Shown here: positions 9,231-18,955 of the stretch, piece after piece
How the letters are laid out: each line of letters begins with the position of its first letter
How positions within the stretch are numbered: the first letter of the stretch is position 1
Source: Brevibacterium sp.
GTDB taxonomy: Bacteria > Actinomycetota > Actinomycetes > Actinomycetales > Brevibacteriaceae
DNA: 64,000 nucleotides
Assembly (NCBI RefSeq): GCF_031179145.1
Contig: NZ_JAPSIB010000011.1
Location: 52,171-116,170, forward strand
Reading direction: 5' to 3'
Notes under the pieces: model-generated
What the model was told of the DNA's origin: nothing
Seen by the model: only the letters and a program-made list of their open reading frames with translations
Databases searched by the model: none
Program-made: the position numbers and the translations under genes

Positions 9231-10667
9231 ATGTCCACCGAAACCCAACCCTCCGGTCCCCATTCGAACGCGCAGGACCAGGCTGACTCGATCGCGCTGG
9301 CCCGCAAGACCAATACCCGCGGCAAGGTGCTCACCGCCTCGATGGTCGGCACCACGATCGAGTTCTTCGACTTCTACGCCTACGCCACCGCCTCGTCGCT
9401 GGTCTTCCCTGCCCTGTTCTTCCCCAATCAGACCTCGACGACCCAGTTGCTGAGCTCGTTCGCGATCTTCGGCGTGGCCTTCGTCGCCCGCCCGGTGGGC
9501 TCGGTCATCTTCGGCCACTTCGGTGATCGCATCGGACGCAAGAAGACTCTCGTCGCCTCTCTGCTCATCATGGGCATCGGCACCTTCCTCATCGGCCTCC
9601 TCCCCACTGCCGCCACCCCCGGCTGGGTGGTCCTGGCACCCCTGTTCCTCGTCCTGCTGCGCTTTGCGCAGGGTGTGGGCCTCGGCGGCGAATGGTCCGG
9701 TGCGGCCCTGCTCGCGACCGAGAACGCGCCGAAGGGGAAGAGAGCCATCTGGGGCACGTTCCCGCAGCTCGGCGCCCCTGCCGGCTTCATCCTCACCAAC
9801 CTGCTGTTCATCGGCCTCGCCCGCTGGACCTCCCCGGAGGACTTCCTGGCGTGGGGTTGGCGCATCCCGTTCCTGCTCTCGGCACTGCTCGTCGCCGTCG
9901 GCCTCTATGTGCGCCTCTCGCTCATGGAGACCCCCGCCTTCCAGCTCGTCGAACAGCGCAACCAGGTCACCCGCGCCCCGATCTCCCGCGTCTTCGTCAC
10001 GAGCTGGAAGCCGCTGGTCCTCGGCACCTTCATCATGCTCGCGACCTACGTGATCTTCTACTTCATGACCGCGTTCACCCTCACGTACGGCACCTCGCCG
10101 GCGTCGGTCGAGCAGGCCCGGACCGCCGCCGAGGCTGCGGGCAAGCCGTTCGATCCCGCGGGCTTCGTCGCGGGGCTGGGCTACACGAAGGATGAGTTCC
10201 TCACGTACCTGATCATCGGCGTCGTGTTCTTCGGCATCTTCACCCTCGTCTCCGGCCCCCTGGCCGAGAAGCTCGGACGACGGAAGATGCTGTTGGGCGT
10301 GACGGTGCTCATCGCGGCCTATGGCCTCGTCGTCAATGTCCTGTTCAACGCGGGAACCGTCGGAGTCATCTCGGCGCTCATCATCGGCTTCACCCTGATG
10401 GGACTGACCTTCGGTCCGATGGCCGCCTACCTGCCCGAGCTGTTCCCCGCGAACGTGCGCTACACAGGCTCGGCGGTGTCCTACAACATGGCCGGCGTCA
10501 TCGGTGCAGGACCTGCACCCTTCGCGATGGTGGCCCTGTGGCAGGCAGAAGGCGGAACGATCTTCTACTGCGGCCTCTACATCATCGCCGCCGCGGTCCT
10601 GACATTCATCGCCCTGTGGCTGGCCGAGGACACCTCGGACATCGATATGGAGTCCGAGCTCGCCTGA
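9231..10667 (+). CDS. MFS metabolite:H+ symporter (MHS/ShiA-like)
   Basis: A 478-residue member of the metabolite:H+ symporter family. Key blocks are GTTIEFFDFYAYATASSLVFP in helix 1, GHFGDRIGRKKTL in loop 2-3, and FAQGVGLGGEWSGA in helix 4. Family members import shikimate, 2-oxoglutarate, proline/betaine or aromatic acids. Closeness to the pob/pca operon makes an aromatic or dicarboxylic acid substrate possible, but this is inference. The start ATG at 9231 follows ACAAGGAAC. A perfect hairpin lies about 90 bases downstream. Confidence 0.85.
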   Translation: MSTETQPSGPHSNAQDQADSIALARKTNTRGKVLTASMVGTTIEFFDFYAYATASSLVFPALFFPNQTSTTQLLSSFAIFGVAFVARPVGSVIFGHFGDRIGRKKTLVASLLIMGIGTFLIGLLPTAATPGWVVLAPLFLVLLRFAQGVGLGGEWSGAALLATENAPKGKRAIWGTFPQLGAPAGFILTNLLFIGLARWTSPEDFLAWGWRIPFLLSALLVAVGLYVRLSLMETPAFQLVEQRNQVTRAPISRVFVTSWKPLVLGTFIMLATYVIFYFMTAFTLTYGTSPASVEQARTAAEAAGKPFDPAGFVAGLGYTKDEFLTYLIIGVVFFGIFTLVSGPLAEKLGRRKMLLGVTVLIAAYGLVVNVLFNAGTVGVISALIIGFTLMGLTFGPMAAYLPELFPANVRYTGSAVSYNMAGVIGAGPAPFAMVALWQAEGGTIFYCGLYIIAAAVLTFIALWLAEDTSDIDMESELA

Positions 10668-10759
10668 CGGGCTCGCACTGAGCCGCCACAGACCAGGCCG
10701 GTAGCCGCCCTGGCGTCGAGCCGCGGCGCGGCCGCCCCGGCGTTTGCCCCGCTTCACAC

Positions 10760-10789
10760 CGTGGGCCCCACTCATCAGTGGGGCCCACG
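10760..10789. terminator. Perfect 13-bp hairpin downstream of the MHS transporter
   Basis: CGTGGGCCCCACT (10760-10772), a four-base loop CATC, and the exact complement to 10789. There is no T-run, so it could act as a terminator only in the T-less actinobacterial manner. The rest of the 455-base gap to the next gene (10668-11122) holds no supported gene. Confidence 0.6.
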
Positions 10790-11052
10790 CGGCTATTCGG
10801 ATCCGACGACTGCCTGCGCCAGCGGCCGCCGGCTCAGGCATTTTCGTCCAATCAGTCGGAAATTTCCCTCACCACAGAGCGACCCTGAACCGCGGCGCAC
10901 ATTCCCGGAGCGCACGCCCCTGACCAGGCAGAACCCCGCTGAGCATCGCCTCTGCAACCACTCCGCCGAAAACTACGATTCAGTCACAACTGCCCTGAAC
11001 AGAACTCACTTCCGGCCTTGTGACTCATGACACGATACGATTTCTTCCAGTC

Positions 11053-11080
11053 GCCGTCCCCGCACCGATGCAGGGACGGC
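11053..11080 (+). promoter_or_regulatory. Leader hairpin before the amino acid binding protein
   Basis: An 8-bp stem, GCCGTCCC (11053-11060) with GGGACGGC (11073-11080), sits in the likely 5' leader of the binding-protein gene. It is followed by a second dyad, GTGAC-5-GTCAC, at 11089-11103. A possible -10 box TACGAT lies at 11036-11041. The role (attenuation, operator or mRNA stability) is not known. Confidence 0.35.
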
Positions 11081-11122
11081 CCACATTCGTGACGAAGTGT
11101 CACCGATGCACCTGGAGGAAAG

Positions 11123-11929
11123 ATGAAGCGACGGATCACTTTGGCCGCGGTGGCCGCAGGCGCCATGCTCGCCCTGTCGGCATGCGGTGGAGGCGGGAGC
11201 GAATCCGAGCCCGCAGCCACCGGTGAGGGCGGCGTGCCGCTGGTCAAGGAAGGCAAGCTGACCACCTGCACCCACCTGTCCTACCAGCCGTTCCAGTTCG
11301 AGAAGGATGGCGAGGTCGTGGGCTTCGACGTCGACGTCGTCGATGCGGTGGCCGAAAAGCTCGGAGTCGAGCAGGAGATCGTCAACGTCCCGTTCGAACC
11401 GATCACCGCAGGCGCCTCGTTCGCCCAGAACCAGTGTGACGTCGCTGCCGCCGCAATCACCATCACCCCGGAGCGTCAGGAGGCGATCGACTTCTCCGAA
11501 CCCTACTTCGCCGCCAACCAGGCGATCCTGACGAAGTCGGATAAGTCTGTCAAAGATGCTGCGGGCCTCAAGGGGATGAAGATCGCCGCGCAGTCCGGAA
11601 CCACCGGGCTGGACTACGCGACCGAGAACTTCAAGGATGCCGAGGTCATCACCTATGAAGACCTCCCCCTCTCTCTCGAAGCGCTGAAGAACGGTCAGGC
11701 CGACGCCGTCATCAACGACAACGGTGTGCTCTATGACTACGCCGCCAACAATGAGGGCTTCGCCATCGGCTTCGACATCGACACCGGTGAGAACTACGGC
11801 ATCGCGATGAAGAAGGGCAACACGGCGATGAAGAAGGCCGTCGACGACACCGTCAAGGAGCTCAAGGACACCGGGAAGTACAACGAGATCTACAAGAAGT
11901 GGTTCGGCAAGGACGCTCCCAAGGAATGA
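11123..11929 (+). CDS. Polar amino acid ABC transporter, substrate-binding lipoprotein
   Basis: Extracytoplasmic solute-binding protein of family 3 (268 residues). A lipoprotein signal ends in the lipobox LSAC with Cys21, so the mature protein is membrane-anchored outside the cell. The body shows the family pattern: YQPFQFEKDGEVVGFDVDVVDAVAEKLG, PERQEAIDFSEPYF and GTTGLDYATENF. GGAGGAAAG precedes the ATG. It is followed by a strong hairpin and then the permease and ATPase genes, a layout that would yield more binding protein than membrane components. The substrate is probably a polar or basic amino acid; it cannot be fixed from sequence. Confidence 0.88.
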   Translation: MKRRITLAAVAAGAMLALSACGGGGSESEPAATGEGGVPLVKEGKLTTCTHLSYQPFQFEKDGEVVGFDVDVVDAVAEKLGVEQEIVNVPFEPITAGASFAQNQCDVAAAAITITPERQEAIDFSEPYFAANQAILTKSDKSVKDAAGLKGMKIAAQSGTTGLDYATENFKDAEVITYEDLPLSLEALKNGQADAVINDNGVLYDYAANNEGFAIGFDIDTGENYGIAMKKGNTAMKKAVDDTVKELKDTGKYNEIYKKWFGKDAPKE

Positions 11930-12003
11930 TCTCAGCGTCCGATGATCACTCCGGTGCCCATACGGCGAACCGGACGGCCTCAGCAGCCGATTGATCTCGG
12001 CAC

Positions 12004-12043
12004 CACGGAACCGGCCGGGGCATGCGCTCCGGCCGGTTCCGTG
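12004..12043 (+). terminator. 15-bp hairpin between binding-protein and permease genes
   Basis: Perfect arms 12004-12018 and 12029-12043 around a 10-base loop, with no T-run. Lying inside the transporter operon, it may be a partial terminator or a processing and stability hairpin that lowers permease expression relative to the binding protein. Confidence 0.7.
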
Positions 12044-12115
12044 ACCACGCTCGTACACCCAGCAGTCGGGGCGGGACCGATCCGCCTCCACCCACTTCAG
12101 TGAAGGACTTCACTC

Positions 12116-12997
12116 ATGTCCACCCCACGAACCACCAATGACGGCGGAGAGACTGGCCGCCCACCGACGGCCCCACAGGCGGTCGCCACACCGAAGGCGA
12201 AGATGAGCCGTCGGCAGAAGGCGAAGATCTCTCGCGGCATCCAATATGGCCTGCTCATCGTCATCGCGGTCGTCGTCGCTCTGATGGCGGACTGGCCCAC
12301 ATTGATCGGCACCTTCGGACGCGTCGACATCGCCGCTGCGATGTTCCCGGAGGTCGTCACCCAAGCGCTGAAGAACACCGTCGTCTTCACCCTCCTCGGA
12401 TTCGCCCTCGGTCTGGCGATCGCGATCGTGCTCGCACTCATGCGACTGTCATCGGTCGGCGTCTACCGCTGGCTGGCCTTCGTCTACATCGAGTTCTTCC
12501 GCGGCCTGCCTGCCCTGGTCGTCTTCCTCGTCATGGGCTTCGGGCTGCCGTTGGCGTTCCCCGGCTTCCAACTGCCCAAGCTCTACATCATCATGATCGC
12601 TCTCGCGCTCGTGTCCTCGGCGTACATGGCCGAGACCATCCGTGCTGGCATCCAGGCCGTGCCGAAAGGACAGGTCGAGGCCGCCAGGTCGCTCGGCATG
12701 TCGTCCTCTCGCGCGATGTTCACGATCGTCCTGCCTCAGGCGATGCGCATCATCCTGCCGCCGCTGACCAACGAGCTCATCCTCCTGACGAAGGACTCCT
12801 CGCTGGCCTACATCCTCGGCTCCTCGGTCGACGGCCGTGAGCTCACTGCGCTGGCCCGGGCGGAGATCGTCAACACCGCGAATCTCACGCCGTTCATCGT
12901 CGTCGCCCTGTGCTACCTCATCATCACGATCCCGCTGTCGTATCTGTCGCGGGTCCTCGAACGCAAGTACGGTTCCGCCGAAGCAGGAGTGAAGTAA
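12116..12997 (+). CDS. Polar amino acid ABC transporter, permease
   Basis: A 293-residue inner-membrane permease of the HisMQ type. After a charged N-terminal tail come about five helices. The EAA loop that contacts the ATPase is visible as [36 protein letters not shown]. The FFRGLPALV segment is characteristic. Its stop overlaps the next ATG (TAATG), so the ATPase is translationally coupled. Only one permease is present, implying a homodimer. Confidence 0.9.
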   Translation: MSTPRTTNDGGETGRPPTAPQAVATPKAKMSRRQKAKISRGIQYGLLIVIAVVVALMADWPTLIGTFGRVDIAAAMFPEVVTQALKNTVVFTLLGFALGLAIAIVLALMRLSSVGVYRWLAFVYIEFFRGLPALVVFLVMGFGLPLAFPGFQLPKLYIIMIALALVSSAYMAETIRAGIQAVPKGQVEAARSLGMSSSRAMFTIVLPQAMRIILPPLTNELILLTKDSSLAYILGSSVDGRELTALARAEIVNTANLTPFIVVALCYLIITIPLSYLSRVLERKYGSAEAGVK

Positions 12998-13776
12998 TGA
13001 CCGAGACCACCACCGCACCGGACTCCGGAACCCCGCTCATCGCGATCAGGAACCTGAAGAAGAGCTTCGGTTCCAATCAGGTGCTCACCGACATCAACCT
13101 CGACGTCCGCAAGGGTGAAGTCGTCTGCGTCATCGGGCCGTCCGGCTCCGGCAAATCGACGATGCTGCGGTGCATCAACGTCCTCGAAACCCCCTCGGGC
13201 GGTTCGATCGTCGTCGACGGCATGGACATGACCGATCTCGACCTCGACATCGACGCCGCTCGCACCCGCATCGGCATGGTCTTCCAGAGCTTCAACCTCT
13301 TCGGCCACCTCACCGTGCGCGAGAATCTCACGGTCGCTCAGATCAAGGTCCTGGGCCGATCCAAGGAAGAGGCGAACCACACCGCCGAGGCGAATCTCGA
13401 CAAAGTGGGGCTGTCGGAGAAGATCGACGCCAAGCCCGGCTCCCTCTCCGGCGGCCAGCAGCAGCGCGTGGCGATCGCCCGTGCGCTGAGCATGGACCCC
13501 GACGTCATGCTCTTCGACGAGCCCACCTCGGCGCTCGATCCCGAGACCGTGGGAGACGTCCTCCAGGTCATGCGCTCCCTCGCCGAGGCGGGGATGACGA
13601 TGGTCGTCGTCACCCACGAGATGGAGTTCGCCCGGCAGGTCGCCGACCGCGTGGTCTTCATGGACGGCGGAGTCGTCGTCGAGGAGGGGCCGGCCAAGGA
13701 CGTCATCGGCAACCCGAAGGAGGAGCGGACGCAGAACTTCCTCGCCCGAGTGCTCCACCCCGGCCAGCTGGGCTAA
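12997..13776 (+). CDS. Polar amino acid ABC transporter, ATP-binding protein
   Basis: A 259-residue ATPase of the GlnQ/HisP type. Walker A is GPSGSGKST at residues 47-55, the signature LSGGQQQR lies near residue 150 and Walker B reads [12 protein letters not shown]. The start at 12997 overlaps the permease stop, with CAGGAG upstream; an in-frame extension further upstream would lie inside the permease and is not used. A very long hairpin follows 20 bases after the stop. Confidence 0.93.
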   Translation: MTETTTAPDSGTPLIAIRNLKKSFGSNQVLTDINLDVRKGEVVCVIGPSGSGKSTMLRCINVLETPSGGSIVVDGMDMTDLDLDIDAARTRIGMVFQSFNLFGHLTVRENLTVAQIKVLGRSKEEANHTAEANLDKVGLSEKIDAKPGSLSGGQQQRVAIARALSMDPDVMLFDEPTSALDPETVGDVLQVMRSLAEAGMTMVVVTHEMEFARQVADRVVFMDGGVVVEEGPAKDVIGNPKEERTQNFLARVLHPGQLG

Positions 13777-13796
13777 GGCTGGTTCATTTCGAAATC

Positions 13797-13856
13797 GGCA
13801 CGGTTTGCTTTGAAAAGCCCGGGTTGCGCCCGGTGCTTTTCAAAGCAAACCGTGCC
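13797..13856. terminator. Very long bidirectional hairpin
   Basis: A 22-bp perfect stem (13797-13818 with 13835-13856) encloses CCGGG/CCCGG, so 27 pairs form with a single bulged T at 13834. Stem ends AAAAGC/GCTTTT give some T-rich character on each strand. It lies between the convergent ATPase and decarboxylase genes and is the strongest hairpin in the window. Confidence 0.9.
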
Positions 13857-13889
13857 TGATCATGCCTTCTCGATCACCCCCGTGCGCCC

Positions 13890-16706
13890 CTACTGCTCCC
13901 GGGGGAGGATGACCCGGTAACCCAGCCGCGCGTCGTAGCCGTGGATCTCCCGGGTGTCGAGGGCGGACATGAAGTCGAGCACCTCGGCGGTGATGATCTG
14001 ACCGGGCACGAGCACCGGGAAGCCCGGCGGGTACGGGGTGACGAAACCGGCTGAGACCGGCTTGCCGCCTGCCTCGAGCCGGCGCCGCAGCTCATGCGGC
14101 AGGACGTGCTCGATGCAGGACCGACGCAGGCCCGCGTAGTAGGCGCTGCGCAGGTCGCCGTCGGGCAGTTGGCGCGTGGGATCGGCGACCGGCACCTCGG
14201 CGGCGTATTCGGGGGCGAAGGCGCTGAAGTCGGGCAGCGGGGGCATGATCGCCTCCGGCCGGGCATCCAGCGCGGGACGCGAGTCGTTGAACTTGCCGGC
14301 CAGCTTGACCAGCACCTCGATGAGGTAGGCGACGGCTGAGCGCGAGGTGCCGATGTTCGTCATGAACAGCACGGTGTTGCGGCTCGTCTTGTTGACCTGG
14401 ATGCCGTACCGGTCCATCAGGTGCTCGTGCTTGAACGTGTCGCCGTCGACGCCGGTGCCGCTGATCTCGATGGTGATGCGGCTTGGGTCGACCACGAATT
14501 CGTCCTTCGTCCAGGCCTCCCAGAACGTCGCCATGCCGTCGCGCAGAGGCATCGTCCGAGTCGTCGTCCGGTACTCGGCGGGGATGAGATCCCTGGCGGT
14601 GAGCACTCGGAACGTCTTCTTCAGCAGCGGGTGCCGAGCCACGGCCGACGACAGGCTGGTGGCGAGGTCGAGCTGCTTCTGGACCAGGGCGAAGCCCTCC
14701 ATCTCGACCTGCCGACGGCCCAGGTCCAGCGAGGCGAGGATCTGGTAGTTCGGCGAGGTCGAGGTGTGGGTCATGTACGCCTCGTGGAAGGCATCCTCGG
14801 CGCCGTAGTTGAAGTCCTGGTCGTAGACGTGGATCATCGATCCCTGCCGCAGCGCGGTCAGCGTCTTGTGCGTGGACTGGGTGGCGTAGACCCGGATTCG
14901 CGCCGTCGGCGGCGGCAGCAGGGTCTCGGACAGCCACACCTCGTCGGGTGCGGGTGCGCCGGTCTCGGGGTCGAACAGGCGCTTCTGCTGCTGCCGGTAC
15001 GCGGCCTCGTGGGCGTTGGACTTGAGCGTCTCCTCGAGGCGCTCGGCGGCGACCATGGCGGTGCGCTTGCGGGTGACCGGGTGGAACCGGGCGAACGCGA
15101 ACCAGGCCTCGTCCCAGAGGAAGACGAGGTCGGGCTTGATCGCCAGGCACTCCGACATCACCCTGAGCGGGTCGTAGACGATGCCGTCGAAGGTGCAGTT
15201 CGTCAGGGTGATCATCCGCACCTCGTCGAGGCGACCGGCGGCCCGGTAGTCGAGGAGCAGCTGCTTGATCCGATTCAGCGGCACCGCACCGTAGAAGGCG
15301 ACGTTGTTGAGCGGGTAGGCCTCGAGGTACGCGGTGCGGGCCCCGGTGAGCATGAGCGCGTGATGGTGGGACTTGTGACAGTTGCGGTCGACCATGACGA
15401 CCTCGTCGGGCGAGACGACGGCCTGGTGGACGATCTTGTTCGCCGTCGACGTCCCGTTCGTGACGAAGTACGTGCGCTTGGCACCGAAGGCGCGAGCCGC
15501 CAGGGACTGAGCCTTCTTCAGCGTCCGCACGGGGGCGAGCAGCGAGTCGAGCTCTCCCGAGGTGGCGCTGGTCTCGGCCAGCAGCAGGTTGAGCCCGTAG
15601 AAGTCGACGAAGTCGCTGATCCACTTCGACCCGACGACGGACCCACCACGCGAGACGGGCAGGGCGTGGAAGACGCCGGCCGGGCGGCGGGCGTGCTCCT
15701 GGATTGCGGCGAAGAACGGGGTGTCGTAGAGGTGGCCGATCCGGCGGAGCAGGGACAGATGGAGCTCGAACTGGTCCTCGCGGCGGAACACGCGGCGGAA
15801 CCGATGGGTGAGCGCTCCGGCCAGGCTCTCGATGTGGGCACCGGCCATCAGGTAGAGGTCGAGCTCGGGACGCAGCCCGGCCAGGGTGTCCGCCAGGCGC
15901 AGCACCCGCCGCACCGAGTTGAGCGGGCTCATCGGCGTCGTCGGTGAACTGGTCGTGCCCTCGTGGGCCATCGAGACGGCGGCGCGGAGGTCGCGGCTGA
16001 GCACCTGCCGGGTCCGGTCGGTGAAGCCGGGACGGATCACGCAGGCGAGCAGGTTCGGGTTCGTCAGCGCCGCGACCACGGCGTCATCGGCGGTGGGGAC
16101 GATGACGTAGTCGTAGATGAACAGGTCGGAGGGGCTGCGCAGCTTGAGCAGGTCGGAGTGGAGCTCATCGCGTCCGGCGTCGGTGGTCTCGTCGACGATG
16201 AGGACTTCGAAGCGCGGGCGCGGGTCCTGCCGGTCGCGGTGCTCGGCCTGCTCCTCTTCGGTGAGCACGTCCTCCTTGACGTCGGGGACGGTGGTGCCGC
16301 GCAGCCGGTTGACGGCGCGGGTGATCATGTCGTGGGCCTTGTCGAACTCGCCGTCGGCCAGCAGCTCCGCAATGTCCTCGACGTAGCGTTGGCCGAAGCC
16401 TGCCCAGTACAGCTCGATCGTCTTCAGTGCGCGCAGCGACCGCCACACCTCGCCGTCGGCGGCGATGAAGGAGAAGTCCCCGCCGGACAGTGCGAGTCGT
16501 TTGACCGCGAACTTCAGGTACTCCCAGGCGTCCGAGCGCAGGCGCCACGTGCTGGCCGGCATCCCCGGATCCCGTTCGAGCTTGGCCGTCTGCGGATGGG
16601 AGCGGAAGCTCGAGTCCAAGCGGGTTCGCGATGAGCCTCCCGCAACGGATGGGCCGGGCATGAAGAGTGCCCGCTCGGAGTGGTCGTCGGCGTCGATGCC
16701 CGTCAT
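13890..16706 (-). CDS. Orn/Lys/Arg decarboxylase family protein (long actinobacterial type)
   Basis: PLP enzyme of aspartate-aminotransferase fold, 938 residues from the ATG at 16706 (an upstream ATG at 16793 would overlap the TGTGCACA repeats). The major domain shows FVTNGTSTANKIV, DRNCHKSHHHAL, WDEAWFAFARFHP and the Schiff-base lysine Lys614 in STHKTLTALRQGSM. A C-terminal family domain follows. The 200-odd N-terminal residues correspond to the long form seen in mycobacterial Rv2531c-like proteins. The substrate (arginine, lysine or ornithine) is not determined. It faces the ThDP enzyme gene across a short region with a repeated TGTGCACA element. Confidence 0.85.
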   Translation of the reverse strand: MTGIDADDHSERALFMPGPSVAGGSSRTRLDSSFRSHPQTAKLERDPGMPASTWRLRSDAWEYLKFAVKRLALSGGDFSFIAADGEVWRSLRALKTIELYWAGFGQRYVEDIAELLADGEFDKAHDMITRAVNRLRGTTVPDVKEDVLTEEEQAEHRDRQDPRPRFEVLIVDETTDAGRDELHSDLLKLRSPSDLFIYDYVIVPTADDAVVAALTNPNLLACVIRPGFTDRTRQVLSRDLRAAVSMAHEGTTSSPTTPMSPLNSVRRVLRLADTLAGLRPELDLYLMAGAHIESLAGALTHRFRRVFRREDQFELHLSLLRRIGHLYDTPFFAAIQEHARRPAGVFHALPVSRGGSVVGSKWISDFVDFYGLNLLLAETSATSGELDSLLAPVRTLKKAQSLAARAFGAKRTYFVTNGTSTANKIVHQAVVSPDEVVMVDRNCHKSHHHALMLTGARTAYLEAYPLNNVAFYGAVPLNRIKQLLLDYRAAGRLDEVRMITLTNCTFDGIVYDPLRVMSECLAIKPDLVFLWDEAWFAFARFHPVTRKRTAMVAAERLEETLKSNAHEAAYRQQQKRLFDPETGAPAPDEVWLSETLLPPPTARIRVYATQSTHKTLTALRQGSMIHVYDQDFNYGAEDAFHEAYMTHTSTSPNYQILASLDLGRRQVEMEGFALVQKQLDLATSLSSAVARHPLLKKTFRVLTARDLIPAEYRTTTRTMPLRDGMATFWEAWTKDEFVVDPSRITIEISGTGVDGDTFKHEHLMDRYGIQVNKTSRNTVLFMTNIGTSRSAVAYLIEVLVKLAGKFNDSRPALDARPEAIMPPLPDFSAFAPEYAAEVPVADPTRQLPDGDLRSAYYAGLRRSCIEHVLPHELRRRLEAGGKPVSAGFVTPYPPGFPVLVPGQIITAEVLDFMSALDTREIHGYDARLGYRVILPREQ

Positions 16707-16771
16707 ATGAGCCCCCTGGCTTTGATGTTGCGAACGGTCCAGGGACCCGAAGCGAACGACCCCAGGATCCG

Positions 16772-16795
16772 TTGTGCACAGTTCATTGTGCACAG
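16772..16795. promoter_or_regulatory. Repeated TGTGCACA element between divergent genes
   Basis: TTGTGCACAG occurs at 16772-16781 and again at 16786-16795, a 14-base period. Each core TGTGCACA is its own reverse complement, so the element is both a direct and an inverted repeat. Its place between the decarboxylase and ThDP genes suggests an operator for both. No regulator gene is adjacent. Confidence 0.55.
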
Positions 16796-16867
16796 ATCAT
16801 ACGGCGTAGTGAGATCGAATGCGCAATGCTCCGCCCACTTGAGACAAAAGAATGATAAGCATGAAGC

Positions 16868-18889
16868 ATGGACAGAACCGAGCAGATTTCGGCACCGTCG
16901 CCGACCTCCCGTTCCGCCGTCTCCCACCGGTCGCCAGCTGCCTTGTCGTCGTCCGCCGCCGCACCCGGGCTCGCCGAGACACCATCCATCGGAGGCTCCC
17001 CGTCCTTCGATTCCGACAGGGCGGACGATAGGTATGCGTCCGAGGTGCGCTCGGCCGGCCATCTCATCGTCGCCGAGCTCGAGGCCCACGGCGTCCAACG
17101 CGTCTACCTCGTCCCCGGCGAGTCCTATCTCAACGTGATCGACGGACTGCATGACTCGACGGTCGAACCGATCGTCTGCCGCCAGGAGGGCGGCGTGTCC
17201 TACATGGCCGTGGCCGAGGGCCGGATGACCGGAGTCCCGGGCATCGCGATGGTCACCCGCGGTCCCGGCGCCTCCAATGTCATGGTCGGCGTCCACACCG
17301 CCTACCAGGACGCCACCCCGATGGTCGTCTTCGTCGGCCTCATCCCCACCGAACAGCGCGGACGGGAGGCCTTCCAGGAATTCGACCTCGCCGGATGGTT
17401 CTCCACGACGACGAAGAAGGTCCTCGTCCTCGATGACCCCGACAAGGCCGCCGAGGTGGTCGCCGACGCCATGCACACCGCCGTGTCCGGCCGGCCGGGT
17501 CCCGTCGTCGTCGGTCTCCCTGAGGAGATCCTCGTCCAGCCCACCGCCGGTGAGGTCCTGCCGCCGCGAGCCGTCGGCATCCCCGAGGCGAGCGCGGGCG
17601 CGATCGTCGAACTGGAGGCGCGGATCAACGCCGCCGACCGCCCGGTGCTCATCGTGGGCGGGGAGGACTGGTCCCCGAGGGCCGCAGCGGTCATCGCCGA
17701 GTGGAGCCGGAACATGGGCATGGCCGTGCTCGGGACGTTCCGGGCCTACGACGGCATCGATCATGCTGGCGCCAACTTCACGGGCATCCTCGGGTTCGGG
17801 GCGGCACCCGTGGCGAAGCGGGTATTCGACGACGCCGACCTGCACGTCTTCCTCGGCTGTGTGCGCACCGACATCGCCACCGACGGCTTCACGATCGGCA
17901 CCACCCAGCCCACCGTCGTCGTCGGGCCCGACCCTGACGCCCAGGGTCACTACGGCCGGCTCGATCAGCACATCGTCACCACAGTCCGGGCGTTGGCCAG
18001 GAAGCTCCATGAGACCCACGGACCTCACGAGAGCCCTGGCGAGAGCACGTACACCGTCGGCGCCGACGGCTCCATCGTCGACCCGGGCGAAGGCGATGAT
18101 GCGAGGCGCGAGTCCGCGAGCGCCGCGACGGGGCAGCCCGGGGCTGCAAGAATCCTCGCGGCGGAGGAGCCACAGGACCTTCCCGAGTGGATCCGCGAGG
18201 CGCGCGCCGAGTTCCAGGATTGGCGCATCCCCCGCGTCCCCGCCGACTCTGCAAGCACCTCGGCGAACTCGGCTGCCGCGGGCTCCGCCACGGCGAACTC
18301 GATGGACACGGGCATCATCTCGGCGAACAGCGGTTCGGACGGGTACGTCGACATGGACGAAGCATTCGTCCATGTCAGGGAGCTGTTGCCCGGGGACGCG
18401 ATCATCACCTACGGGGCGGGGAACTATGCCGGTTGGGCGACGCGGTTCCTGCCGACGCACTCGTTCCCCTCGGCGCTGGGGCCGCGCAACGGATCGATGG
18501 GATTCGGAATTCCCGCGGCCGTCGCCGCAGGCCTCGTCCACCCCGAGCGGACGATCTTCTCGATCGCCGGCGACGGCTGCTTCCTCATGAACGGCCAGGA
18601 GCTCGCCACCGCGGTGCAGTACGGCGTCAACCTCACGGTCGTCGTCAACGACAACTCGGTCTACGGCACGATTCGCGGTCATCAGGACCGCGACTACCCG
18701 GGACGAGCGGTCGGCACCGCGCTGCAGAACCCCGACTTCGCAGCACTGGCCACCGCATACGGGGGCCTGGGGCTGCGGGTCGAACGCACCGAGGACTTCC
18801 GCGCCGCCTTCGCCGCCGCACTCGCGCACGAGGGCCTGGCTCTCGTCCACTGCATCACCGATCCCGCCGTCCGCAGCGCACGGCTGTGA
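16868..18889 (+). CDS. Thiamine-diphosphate enzyme, acetolactate-synthase-like
   Basis: A 673-residue member of the ThDP superfamily with PYR, middle and PP domains in order. The PYR domain has the catalytic glutamate Glu107 (CRQEGGVSYMA); the PP domain has the ThDP motif GDGCFLMNGQE starting at residue 568 and closing with VNDN. The fold matches acetolactate synthase large subunits and relatives, but the substrate cannot be fixed. Two features are odd: a Ser/Ala-rich N-terminal extension (about 1-55) and a low-complexity insertion of about 110 residues (381-495) between middle and PP domains. It is divergent from the decarboxylase and 66 bases upstream of the amidohydrolase. Confidence 0.75.
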   Translation: MDRTEQISAPSPTSRSAVSHRSPAALSSSAAAPGLAETPSIGGSPSFDSDRADDRYASEVRSAGHLIVAELEAHGVQRVYLVPGESYLNVIDGLHDSTVEPIVCRQEGGVSYMAVAEGRMTGVPGIAMVTRGPGASNVMVGVHTAYQDATPMVVFVGLIPTEQRGREAFQEFDLAGWFSTTTKKVLVLDDPDKAAEVVADAMHTAVSGRPGPVVVGLPEEILVQPTAGEVLPPRAVGIPEASAGAIVELEARINAADRPVLIVGGEDWSPRAAAVIAEWSRNMGMAVLGTFRAYDGIDHAGANFTGILGFGAAPVAKRVFDDADLHVFLGCVRTDIATDGFTIGTTQPTVVVGPDPDAQGHYGRLDQHIVTTVRALARKLHETHGPHESPGESTYTVGADGSIVDPGEGDDARRESASAATGQPGAARILAAEEPQDLPEWIREARAEFQDWRIPRVPADSASTSANSAAAGSATANSMDTGIISANSGSDGYVDMDEAFVHVRELLPGDAIITYGAGNYAGWATRFLPTHSFPSALGPRNGSMGFGIPAAVAAGLVHPERTIFSIAGDGCFLMNGQELATAVQYGVNLTVVVNDNSVYGTIRGHQDRDYPGRAVGTALQNPDFAALATAYGGLGLRVERTEDFRAAFAAALAHEGLALVHCITDPAVRSARL

Positions 18890-18955
18890 CAATGCGTCAC
18901 GCTGTGACAGTGCGTCCGGGTTGAGACCCCCTCCCCCCGTCACCCGAAGGAACCC

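Noticed and set aside
16704..16793. Upstream ATG at 16793 as the start of the decarboxylase
   Set aside because: It would put the TGTGCACA element inside the coding region, and the extra 29 residues show no family similarity; the ATG at 16706 is preferred, though its ribosome site is weak.
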